This document shows, in pieces, positions 9,989 to 15,996 of a stretch of 15,996 bases of DNA (the stretch's first letter is position 1; the number at the start of each line of letters is the position of its first letter). The stretch spans positions 1 through 15,996 of the forward strand of contig DNND01000027.1 in the NCBI GenBank assembly GCA_003488005.1, read 5' to 3'. The stretch is from Blastocatellia bacterium (GTDB lineage: Bacteria > Acidobacteriota > Blastocatellia > Pyrinomonadales > Pyrinomonadaceae). The notes beneath the pieces were generated by a model. The model saw only the letters and a list, made by a program, of their open reading frames with translations, searched no databases and had not been told where the DNA came from. The position numbers and the translations under genes are program-made.

Positions 9989-10060
9989 CGCTCCGCTGGA
10001 GCTAAGAACAGAGAAAGATCGCGAGGCTATAAACATCTCGCCCCGCTGGGGCGAAGAACA
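9989..10060. repeat. Two 22-bp hairpin repeats exactly 50 bp apart
   Basis: CGCTCCGCTGGAGCTAAGAA (from 9989) and CGCCCCGCTGGGGCGAAGAA (from 10039) are the same unit with three differences, each containing a small GC-rich hairpin around GCT. The hairpin changes are compensatory (GCTCC/GGAGC versus CGCCCC/GGGGCG), so the stem itself seems to be conserved. 10061-10249 is otherwise featureless apart from a GC-rich stretch near 10130-10172. Confidence 0.7.
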
Positions 10061-10249
10061 ATACTGCGAATTCAAAGTGTAACCGGCGTAGAGTTGTTTT
10101 GGATGATCTTCAAATTGTTCAAAGGCTGGCGGGGGTAAGGGCGGGGTCCCAGCGGGGCAGCCCGGCTGGGGTGCTAATCCACCCTTTACGACCTGCGAAT
10201 TAGCGAGCGATTCCTGCTCCTGGAACTTGGTCTGCAGTGTGTGGGTCGA

Positions 10250-10340
10250 ACTCGAAACTCGAAACGCGGAACGGGCGTCTGACACTCTCAGCACTCAGTA
10301 CTCAGCACTCAGCACTCGATGCTCAGTACTCAAACCTCAA
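10250..10340. repeat. 7-bp-period tandem array, units ACTCGAA to CACTCAG
   Basis: Thirteen consecutive heptamers keep one 7-bp phase: two ACTCGAA units, degenerate units, then CACTCAG, TACTCAG, CACTCAG, CACTCGA, TGCTCAG, TACTCAA and ACCTCAA. The array crosses the stop codon of the molybdopterin subunit (10330-10332), so its last units encode the C-terminal valine-glutamate-valine. Confidence 0.75.
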
Positions 10341-12534
10341 CTAGCGGCAACGAGCGATAGCGTTTGCCGGTCAACTTCGTCAGTGCATTAACGACCGCTG
10401 GTGAAATTACCGGCACCGGTGGTTCGCCGCAGCCGGTTGGGGCTTCAGTGCTGGGCACGATGTGAACGTCAACTGTGACCGGCGCGTCCATGATGTAAGG
10501 CGGCACATAGCCGTCAAAGTTTCGCTGCTCGACGCGACCGTCCTTCAAAGTGATCTCGCCTTTCGCCATCAACTGCGACACACCGAAACCGACGCCTGCC
10601 TGGAACTGACTTTCAATCGTCAACGGATTCACCGCCACGCCACAATCGAGGGCAATCGTTACGCGATGAATCCTGGGCCGCTCGTTCTTGATCGAAACAT
10701 CGACCGCGCAAGCGACTCCCGTTCCGAACGCTTCATGCAGCGCAAACCCAACCGCGTGTCCTGCAGGAAGCCGGCGACGCCACGCGGCGCTTTTTGTATC
10801 CATCAGGTCCAGTGCGGCGCGCAACTTCTTTGCGTCCGGCTTCAGTAACTTGCGGCGATAGGCAATCGGATCCATCTTGGCGCGCGCCGCAAGCTCTTCA
10901 ATCAATGTCTCCATTACATAAGCGGTATGCGTGTTGCCAACCGAGCGCCACCAAAGTACCGGCACGTTAATCGTCGGGTTATGGACCGACACGTGAAAAT
11001 TCGGCAGATTGTAATTGGTATCCGCAACGCCTTCCACCGTCGTCGGATCGATGCCGTCTTTCATCATCATCGCGAACGGAGTGCCCGCCATAATCGACTG
11101 GCCCACGATCACATGCCGCCACGCGGATGGAAAACCGTCCGCGCCGATTGCAACCTGCACTCGATGCGCGTGCATGGGCCGGTAATAACCGCCACGTATA
11201 TCGTCTTCGCGCGTCCAGATCAATTTTACCGGCGTGCCGCGGAAGCGTTTGGCAATGACCGCGGCTTCGCGCTGCACATGCGAATCAGGCACTGCGCGAC
11301 GGCCAAAACCGCCGCCGGCCATTTCCGTGTGAAACGTGACTTTCTCCGGTTTCAGACCTAGCACCTGGGCGATCGCCATTTGATCGAAAGTTTGAAACTG
11401 CGATCCAGCCCAAGCCTCGGCGCTGTCGCCATCGAATCGTATCGTCGTGTTGAGTGGCTCCATCGGCGCGTGTGGCAAATAAGGAAACTCATATTCAGCG
11501 ACGATTAAATTCGCAGGCGCGGTACTCTCAATCGACTTTACGTCGCCAACCGTCTTCGCAACTTTGCCCTCGGTGCGCGCCAGTTGTTTGTAGTTTTCGC
11601 GGAGCTGCGAACTGTCGGCGCGATCGAGTCCGGTCGCGTCCCAATTAATTTTGAGCAGGTCGCGCGCTTGTTTGGCGATCCAGAATTTGTCGGCGACTAC
11701 GGCGACGCCGGAACCTTTGGCGAGCGGAATCTCAAACACGTCGCGCACGCCCGCGAGTTTGCGTGCCTCCTTGTCATCGAAATCTTTCACGCGGGCCGCG
11801 AACACCGGTGGATGAGCAACAATCGCCACTTTCATTCCCGGTTGTTGCAGGTCAAGACCAAACTTCAACGAGCCATCGCACTTGGGCCGGCTATCGAGCC
11901 GCTTGATTTTCTTGCCGACTAGTCGAAACTCTGACGCGTTTTTTAGTTTTACAGTCGCCGGCACGGGCAGGTGCGCCGCCGCGCTCGCAAGCTCAGCGTA
12001 AGTTGCCGACTTCCCTGCTGGTCCATAGACTTTGCTGGCTTCGGTGCGCAATTGGTCCGCGGAGACATTCCAAAGCGCGGCAGCCGCGGCAACCAACATC
12101 GCGCGGGTCTTGGCGCCAAGCTCACGATACTGCTGGTACGAATGCGCGATGGAACCCGAGCCACCAACCATCTGAATACCAAATACCGGATCCCTGTAAA
12201 TGTCCGCGGCCGGAGCGAGCTCGGAAACAACCTGCGACCAGTCGGCATCCAGCTCGTCAGCGAGAATCATCGGCAAGGCGGTATGCACGCCCTGGCCAAA
12301 CTCGAGCCGGTTAACCGTGATGTGGATCGTTCCATCCGGCTTGATGTTGACGAAGGCGTCAGGTGGATAAGCTTTGGCCGGCGGACGCTGTGGTTGGTTG
12401 CCCGCGCCTTCCTGCGCGAGCGAAGGCCGATCCAGGTAAAGTGAAACTAACAAGCCACCGGCTGCGGTTGCGGACACGCGCAGGAAGCCGCGGCGGTTGA
12501 GTTGGATCTTTTGTTTCTTTGTTGCTGTGGACAT
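10330..12534 (-). CDS. Molybdopterin-binding subunit of xanthine dehydrogenase family (isoquinoline 1-oxidoreductase beta type)
   Basis: The 734-aa product begins with a Tat signal (NRRGFLRVSATAAGG, about 13-27), so it folds with its cofactor and is exported. The family's duplicated molybdopterin domains follow, with LEFGQGVHTALPMILADELD (77-96), the cofactor loop GGGFGRRA (407-414), and near the end GCGEPPVPVISPAV (701-714), whose Glu704 is the conserved active-site base. These enzymes hydroxylate N-heterocycles or oxidise aldehydes using water, passing electrons to [2Fe-2S] centres. The start at 12534 was chosen over 12540 because AAAAGGA then sits about seven bases upstream. It follows the [2Fe-2S] subunit after 254 bp. 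No FAD subunit is present, as in isoquinoline 1-oxidoreductase. The substrate cannot be deduced. The 3' end runs into a heptamer array. Confidence 0.9.
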   Translation of the reverse strand: MSTATKKQKIQLNRRGFLRVSATAAGGLLVSLYLDRPSLAQEGAGNQPQRPPAKAYPPDAFVNIKPDGTIHITVNRLEFGQGVHTALPMILADELDADWSQVVSELAPAADIYRDPVFGIQMVGGSGSIAHSYQQYRELGAKTRAMLVAAAAALWNVSADQLRTEASKVYGPAGKSATYAELASAAAHLPVPATVKLKNASEFRLVGKKIKRLDSRPKCDGSLKFGLDLQQPGMKVAIVAHPPVFAARVKDFDDKEARKLAGVRDVFEIPLAKGSGVAVVADKFWIAKQARDLLKINWDATGLDRADSSQLRENYKQLARTEGKVAKTVGDVKSIESTAPANLIVAEYEFPYLPHAPMEPLNTTIRFDGDSAEAWAGSQFQTFDQMAIAQVLGLKPEKVTFHTEMAGGGFGRRAVPDSHVQREAAVIAKRFRGTPVKLIWTREDDIRGGYYRPMHAHRVQVAIGADGFPSAWRHVIVGQSIMAGTPFAMMMKDGIDPTTVEGVADTNYNLPNFHVSVHNPTINVPVLWWRSVGNTHTAYVMETLIEELAARAKMDPIAYRRKLLKPDAKKLRAALDLMDTKSAAWRRRLPAGHAVGFALHEAFGTGVACAVDVSIKNERPRIHRVTIALDCGVAVNPLTIESQFQAGVGFGVSQLMAKGEITLKDGRVEQRNFDGYVPPYIMDAPVTVDVHIVPSTEAPTGCGEPPVPVISPAVVNALTKLTGKRYRSLPLVEV

Positions 12535-12620
12535 GGGCATTTCCTTTTCAGCTTTACCAACCTACCAATTACAGATACTGACAACCTACCGAGAGCATAA
12601 TTCAAGACACAAAACCTCAT

Positions 12621-12695
12621 GGTTGGGAAGGTGGGCATGCCCCCGCTCATTGAATGCCACCCGATCTGACCGGGGGCAAGCCACCCTTCCCAACC
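12621..12695. repeat. 28-bp imperfect inverted repeat between the Fe-S and Mo subunit genes
   Basis: Arms 12621-12648 (begins GGTTGGGAAGGTGGGCATGC) and 12668-12695 (begins GACCGGGGGCAAGCCACCCT) pair at 24 of 28 positions around a 19-base loop. It looks like a dispersed REP-type repeat. In the transcript it would form a strong stem between the two coding regions and could set their relative levels. Confidence 0.7.
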
Positions 12696-12788
12696 TGCAG
12701 CTTATGTTTCTTGAATGATCCATTTTGTTTCCCGGTGGCGCAGCAATGGTCATTGCAATTTCTACTGTTTGGAAAGTTAAAGTACTTC

Positions 12789-13253
12789 CTACGTTAATCG
12801 CTGCGAGGCAAGGTCGATGGCTTCGCGGATGCGCACGTAGGTAGCGCAGCGGCAGATGTTGCCGCCCATCGATTCTTCTATGTTCGTTTCAGTTGGTTTC
12901 GCCGTCGCTCTTAATAATGCAACCGCGCTCATGATTTGACCGCTCTGGCAATAACCACATTGCACTACGTCTTTTTCCACCCAGGCATCTTGAACGACGC
13001 GGCCCACCGGATCGCTTGCCATCGCCTCGATCGTTACGACAGGCCGATTGCCGAGCAGCGAAATAGGCAGCATGCATGACCGGGTCGCCACGCCGTCAAC
13101 ATGTACCGTGCACGCGCCGCAAGCGCTAACGCCGCAGCCGTATTTCGTGCCGGTCATATTCAACTCTTCGCGCAACACCCAAAGCAGCGGTGTCGAAGGA
13201 TCAGCCGCGACCTCTTTGGGCTGTCCGTTGACGGTCAATTTGTAAGTAGCCAT
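12789..13253 (-). CDS. [2Fe-2S] subunit of the molybdenum hydroxylase (isoquinoline 1-oxidoreductase alpha type)
   Basis: The 154-aa protein starts at 13253, preceded by GGAGG four bases upstream; the longer frame to 13301 has no such site and reads through the heptamer repeat. The N-terminal plant-type ferredoxin domain has Cys40, Cys45, Cys48 and Cys60 (CGVSACGACTVHVDG then SC). The C-terminal helical domain binds the second cluster with CGYCQSG (Cys99, Cys102) and GNICRCATY (Cys134, Cys136). The length fits the family, and all eight ligands are present. It carries electrons from the molybdenum centre to the acceptor, here probably the cytochrome encoded just upstream. It has no signal peptide, so it is presumably carried out with the Tat-exported large subunit. 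Confidence 0.92.
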   Translation of the reverse strand: MATYKLTVNGQPKEVAADPSTPLLWVLREELNMTGTKYGCGVSACGACTVHVDGVATRSCMLPISLLGNRPVVTIEAMASDPVGRVVQDAWVEKDVVQCGYCQSGQIMSAVALLRATAKPTETNIEESMGGNICRCATYVRIREAIDLASQRLT

Positions 13254-13264
13254 GTAACCTCCGG

Positions 13265-13292
13265 CGTAAATCGTGAATCGTGAATCGTGAAT
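13265..13292. repeat. Four units of the CGTRAAT heptanucleotide repeat
   Basis: CGTAAAT is followed by three CGTGAAT units, the reverse complement of the ATTYACG unit arrayed at 1224-1291. It lies immediately before the [2Fe-2S] subunit gene's ribosome binding site. Confidence 0.75.
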
Positions 13293-13297
13293 CGATC

Positions 13298-13317
13298 GCA
13301 CAGACTCAAGTCTGTGC
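13298..13317. repeat. Short perfect hairpin GCACAGACT-CA-AGTCTGTGC
   Basis: A 9-bp perfect stem with a 2-base centre, sharing the AGTCTGTG arm with the inverted repeat at 15903-15939, so it is probably a member of the same dispersed palindrome family. Further right, a 14-bp direct repeat AAATCATCGCGGGC occurs at 13451-13464 and 13475-13488, the second copy overlapping the cytochrome stop. Confidence 0.6.
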
Positions 13318-13477
13318 TACTTTTGTAAAACGTAAATCGTTAGCTCGGCTTGTTCGGATCTATCTCTATCTGCGTTAATCCGCGGCGGATTCAAACATCA
13401 TCAACGACCCATCCGCTACCGCGGACGGTACTGACCTCATGACACAACAGAAATCATCGCGGGCTGACACGCACAAA

Positions 13478-14137
13478 TCATCGCGGGCAAGGCATGCCCG
13501 CATCGACCCAACGCCGCGTGGCGGCCACAAACTCGTCATGCGTTAGCGGCGGCACTGTGCGCATCGTGCCATCAGGCCGTCGACCAGGGTTCCAGGCCCA
13601 CAGCACCAGCAGCGCTTCCTGATGATGTTTCAACAGTGCTGCTCCATCCATGTTCTCGTTGCGACGCCGATCAGTCACAGCGCGACACACGGCCGAGCTC
13701 GGCAATGGCCTGTCGTTCGTGTCCTGCCAGCGCATAGGCAAAGGCGCGAGATGCCAATCGTGGCCGCCCGGCACACCGGTGCTGTCAGCATTCGCTTCCT
13801 GATGGCAAGCGTGGCAGGTAAACGCAGGAACCCCCTTGCCCACCGGCCCACGAATGACGTTCGCGACATGGCGGTGTCGATCGTCGCCTTGCTGTGGATA
13901 GTTGGTTGCGGTGTGACAGTTAATACAGCGCGGATGAGTCAGAACCGAATACATCTGCTGCCAGGCATCAAGGCCTTGCTGGGTGCTGCCCCTCAGCTGG
14001 GCTTGCGCACCGGTATTTCGGATTCGGATTGTTTGGCCGGACGTGACTGAGTATGCGGTCCAAACTGCAAATGCGAAAAGAAACGCCGAAATGATTACGA
14101 GGGTGCTGCCGGATTTGCCGCGACGATTCGACTGCAT
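13478..14137 (-). CDS. Cytochrome c-type subunit associated with isoquinoline 1-oxidoreductase
   Basis: The 219-aa protein has an N-terminal membrane anchor or signal segment (10-32, TLVIISAFLFAFAVWTAYSV) and two haem c motifs, CINCH (71-75) and CHACH (108-112). Family-like blocks are YSVLTHPRCINCH, QQGDDRHRHVANVIRGP, GHDWHLAP (125-132), LVLWAWNPG (177-185) and a closing WVDAGMPCP. I recall homologues annotated as isoquinoline 1-oxidoreductase subunit and found beside the Mo and Fe-S genes, as here. It should accept electrons from the hydroxylase in the periplasm. The ATG at 14137 has GAGGAGG about six bases upstream. It is the first of the three genes and lies 224 bp before the [2Fe-2S] gene, a loose operon with repeats in the gaps. 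Confidence 0.85.
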   Translation of the reverse strand: MQSNRRGKSGSTLVIISAFLFAFAVWTAYSVTSGQTIRIRNTGAQAQLRGSTQQGLDAWQQMYSVLTHPRCINCHTATNYPQQGDDRHRHVANVIRGPVGKGVPAFTCHACHQEANADSTGVPGGHDWHLAPLPMRWQDTNDRPLPSSAVCRAVTDRRRNENMDGAALLKHHQEALLVLWAWNPGRRPDGTMRTVPPLTHDEFVAATRRWVDAGMPCPR

Positions 14138-14401
14138 AAACGATCCTCCTCTGCATTTGGGATCGACTGCTGGTTTTTGCGAGTGCGGCTTTTCTATCTA
14201 ATTAAAACGTATGGCGAAAGTATGTGGTGTCCGAATTGATGCTGTCAAAACTGGGCGAGGGGCGCCTGGAAGGGATAGGTTTGATGGTTTCGTTGCCGAT
14301 GTCCGCTGAACTTGGGGAGGATAAGAACAAGTGCCAACGTGGGTGTTCGTACCGCGAAGTGGTTGTGTAAGTTAGTCCAGGGTTGCCGCATCGCGCGGCC
14401 A

Positions 14402-14536
14402 TTTGGAGTGCGCCGGCCCCACAGCTCTTTGGCCAAAACGCGGGGCAGTCTCGATCAAAATTGGTTGAACGCTGCTTGGGAATCCAAGTGCTACACGCCC
14501 AAGGGCCAAAGCGGCGCCAGGCCGCCGCACTCCAAA
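14402..14536. repeat. REP/MITE-like element with 33-bp imperfect inverted ends
   Basis: Ends TTTGGAGTGCGCCGGCC (14402 on) and GGCCGCCGCACTCCAAA (to 14536) open 33-bp arms that pair at 26 positions, with a 69-base interior. It has no coding capacity of its own and accounts for half of the 411-bp gap between the cytochrome gene and the secreted paralog pair. The other half (14138-14401) should hold the cytochrome promoter, but I see no clear site. Short frames across this gap read through the repeat and are not convincing. Confidence 0.7.
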
Positions 14537-14548
14537 GCGCTTACATTG

Positions 14549-15160
14549 TTACTGCGACTTGGCGCTGGCCTTACTTCGCTTTTCGGCGTTCTTACGAACT
14601 TTTTCGCTAAGGACCACGATGGTATCGAGGTCGCGCCGGGCTTTGGCGGCGAGTTGCATGTCGACCTCGCCAGCATCGCTGAAGATAGGGTTGTGCAGCA
14701 AACTTTCGAGCAGCGTGTGGAGCGTCGACAGGGCTGGCTGGAGTTCTCCTTGTTCGGCATCCTTAAAGTCCGGGAGCTTTTCTTTACTGTCGCCCTTGGG
14801 CAGCGCTAAATCAGTTCTCAACCTGAGGGAGCGTTTCTTGATTTCCGTGGCATTGCTTAGAAGCGAATCGTAGTCAAGCGGACCAGCCGTCGCGGTGTGC
14901 ATAGCGAGGACGTCGTTCAGTTGGTTAAGCTGACGCAGATCGTCGTTAACTTCGGCCATCACTTCATTAGGGTCGCGGTTGCGCTTATGAGTTCGGCTTT
15001 CTATAGAGTTCTCGCGCGAACTATTCTCCCGCTCAACCTGCCTTATTTCTCCTGGAGCGAATTGCGCCTGAGCGGCCGTCGCCGCGGCGAATAGTGAGAC
15101 TGTACCGATGGTGAGTAAGAACAAAAACCTAAGCGATGGTGAGTTGAATTTTTCTGGCAT
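14549..15160 (-). CDS. Secreted helical protein of unknown function, paralog 1
   Basis: The 203-aa protein has a signal peptide (about 1-33: hydrophobic FLFLLTIGTVSLFAAATAAQAQ), a variable polar linker (34-62), and a conserved alpha-helical domain to the end. Its blocks are EVMAEVNDDLRQL, TEIKKRSLRLRTDLALP, KDAEQGELQPALSTL, LLHNPIFSDAGEVDMQLA, KARRDLDTIVVLSEKVRKNA. There are no cysteines, membrane helices or catalytic-looking motifs. The start at 15160 has GGAGG five bases upstream. The gene lies 61 bp after a clear paralog on the same strand and is probably co-transcribed with it. I do not recognise the family. A periplasmic helical-bundle role is as far as the sequence goes. Confidence 0.75.
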   Translation of the reverse strand: MPEKFNSPSLRFLFLLTIGTVSLFAAATAAQAQFAPGEIRQVERENSSRENSIESRTHKRNRDPNEVMAEVNDDLRQLNQLNDVLAMHTATAGPLDYDSLLSNATEIKKRSLRLRTDLALPKGDSKEKLPDFKDAEQGELQPALSTLHTLLESLLHNPIFSDAGEVDMQLAAKARRDLDTIVVLSEKVRKNAEKRSKASAKSQ

Positions 15161-15221
15161 ACATACCTCCAGAATCAGGTGAGACGTATCAAGGTTTCGT
15201 TGGTGTTGCTGTTTACTATTT

Positions 15222-15830
15222 TCACTGCAACTTGCCGCTCAGCTTGCTTCGCTTCTCGGCATTTTTCCGGACCTTGTCGCTTAACACAACGATGTCTTCA
15301 AGATCGCGTCTGGCCTTACCCGCGAGTTGCACGTCGACCGCGCCGGCATCGCTGAAGATCGGGTTGTGCAGAAAACTATCCAGCAGTTTGTTGAGCGCTG
15401 CCAACGCCGGTTGCAGTTCTCCCTTCTCAGCATCCTTGAAACTGTCGCGCTTCTCGTCCTTCCCACCCTGAGGCAGCGCCAGATCGGTTCTTAGCCGGAC
15501 GGATCGTTTCTTAATCTCGGTGACGTCCGCAAGGATGGATTGATAGTTGAGCGGTTGATCGGTCGCGGCGGCATGTGTCGAGATGCTGCCGGTCAAGGTT
15601 TGGAGCTGGTGCAGGTCATCGTTGACTTCGGCCATGATTTCTTGCGGATCACGCTTGGGCGCAGCGGACTCGGGTCTGGTGCTCAACTCGCTCTCGCGCA
15701 TGGTGACCTGCTGCTGCGCCGGCGGTGCGTTTTGGTTGGCGCCTTGCGCGTTGACGGTTGTGCCTGTGGTGGCGGCGAGCGCGAGCAGAACAAAGGCGCT
15801 AGCGCCAAATTGTGCGGGGTGGTTTTTCAT
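15222..15830 (-). CDS. Secreted helical protein of unknown function, paralog 2
   Basis: The 202-aa protein starts at the ATG at 15830 (GGAGG six bases upstream); a GTG immediately before it is too close to that site. It has a signal peptide (about 1-29, ending TTVNAQ), a Gln- and Pro-rich linker, and the same conserved helical domain as the downstream gene: EIMAEVNDDLHQL, TEIKKRSVRLRTDLALPQGG, KDAEKGELQPAL, FLHNPIFSDAGAVDVQLAGKARRDL, VLSDKVRKNAEKRSK. By eye, around two thirds of the domain is identical, while signal and linker have diverged, as in an old tandem duplication with the core under selection. It is the first gene of the pair. Function is unknown. Confidence 0.75.
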   Translation of the reverse strand: MKNHPAQFGASAFVLLALAATTGTTVNAQGANQNAPPAQQQVTMRESELSTRPESAAPKRDPQEIMAEVNDDLHQLQTLTGSISTHAAATDQPLNYQSILADVTEIKKRSVRLRTDLALPQGGKDEKRDSFKDAEKGELQPALAALNKLLDSFLHNPIFSDAGAVDVQLAGKARRDLEDIVVLSDKVRKNAEKRSKLSGKLQ

Positions 15831-15902
15831 CACTTACCTCCAGATGTGATCAGCCTAAATCTACGACGCCAAAAAAACAATGCTGAGAAGGAGTGCCATA
15901 GA

Positions 15903-15939
15903 CTTTAGTCTGTGCCGCCGGAAAAGCCACAGACTAAAG
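15903..15939. repeat. 12-bp perfect inverted repeat CTTTAGTCTGTG / CACAGACTAAAG
   Basis: Perfect 12-bp arms at 15903-15914 and 15928-15939 with a 13-base loop. It shares its arm core with the hairpin at 13298-13317. It lies upstream of the secreted paralog pair and abuts the truncated MITE-like copy. Confidence 0.75.
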
Positions 15940-15996
15940 GAACGTCTGATCAAGTAAGGCGCTTAGATCGGCATCTGTCTTTCGACGCGTAGCGTC
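15936..15996. repeat. Second copy of the MITE-like element, cut by the window end
   Basis: 61 bp beginning AAAGGAACGTCTGATCAAGT and ending TTTCGACGCGTAGCGTC match the left end of the element at 8589-8649. The copy presumably continues beyond the window. Two copies about 7.3 kb apart in the same orientation show that it is a dispersed genomic repeat. Confidence 0.75.

Noticed and set aside
9959..10294. Minus-strand 111-aa frame in the non-coding gap
   Set aside because: It reads through the hairpin repeats and heptamer array and has a low-complexity composition typical of repeat translation.
14202..14436. Short minus-strand frames of 63-66 aa before the cytochrome gene
   Set aside because: They overlap each other in different frames and extend into the REP-like element, with no ribosome binding site or recognisable family.

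Overview
The window looks like a chromosomal segment of a moderately GC-rich, Gram-negative soil or environmental bacterium. The best guess is an Acidobacteriota of the Blastocatellia kind. This rests on the gene families (Tat-exported isoquinoline-1-oxidoreductase-type molybdoenzyme, collagen-like secreted protein, lineage-looking secreted 20-kDa proteins) and on the many palindromic and heptanucleotide repeats. It is an inference, not proven. Nearly all genes lie on the minus strand.

Left edge (1-1533): the 3' end of an MFS_3-type transporter (plus strand), an ORF6N-domain gene with an unusual set of repeated palindromic sites in and upstream of it, a heptanucleotide tandem array, and a decayed second copy of the transporter's last 44 codons.

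Defence block (1534-8541, minus strand, transcribed right to left): an XRE/HigA-type regulator with a candidate operator, a possible 59-codon ORF overlapping it by ATGA, a 1153-aa MmeI-like Type IIG restriction-methylation enzyme, then TIR-APAZ and a short catalytically dead Argonaute overlapping by ATGA. The last two form a SPARTA system (short prokaryotic Argonaute plus TIR-APAZ), which in characterised members senses invader nucleic acid with a guide RNA and depletes NAD(P)+. The tight same-strand layout suggests one regulated defence operon: restriction as first line, abortive NAD+ depletion as second. This is the most interesting part of the window. Repeat sequences lie at both edges of the block (the duplicated transporter tail at 1302-1433 and a MITE-like element at 8586-8849).

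Middle (8586-10342): the MITE-like inverted-repeat element, a secreted protein with a short collagen-like G-X-Y tract, and about 0.77 kb of non-coding DNA dense in nested palindromes, ending in a 7-bp-period array that runs into the stop of the next gene.

Right half (10330-14137): a three-gene set for a periplasmic molybdenum hydroxylase: a di-haem-type cytochrome c subunit, a [2Fe-2S] subunit and the Tat-exported molybdopterin subunit. Electrons presumably pass from substrate through Mo and the FeS centres to the cytochrome. Each intergenic gap contains its own palindromic repeat. The window ends (14549-15830) with two tandem paralogous secreted helical proteins of unknown function and a truncated second copy of the MITE-like repeat.
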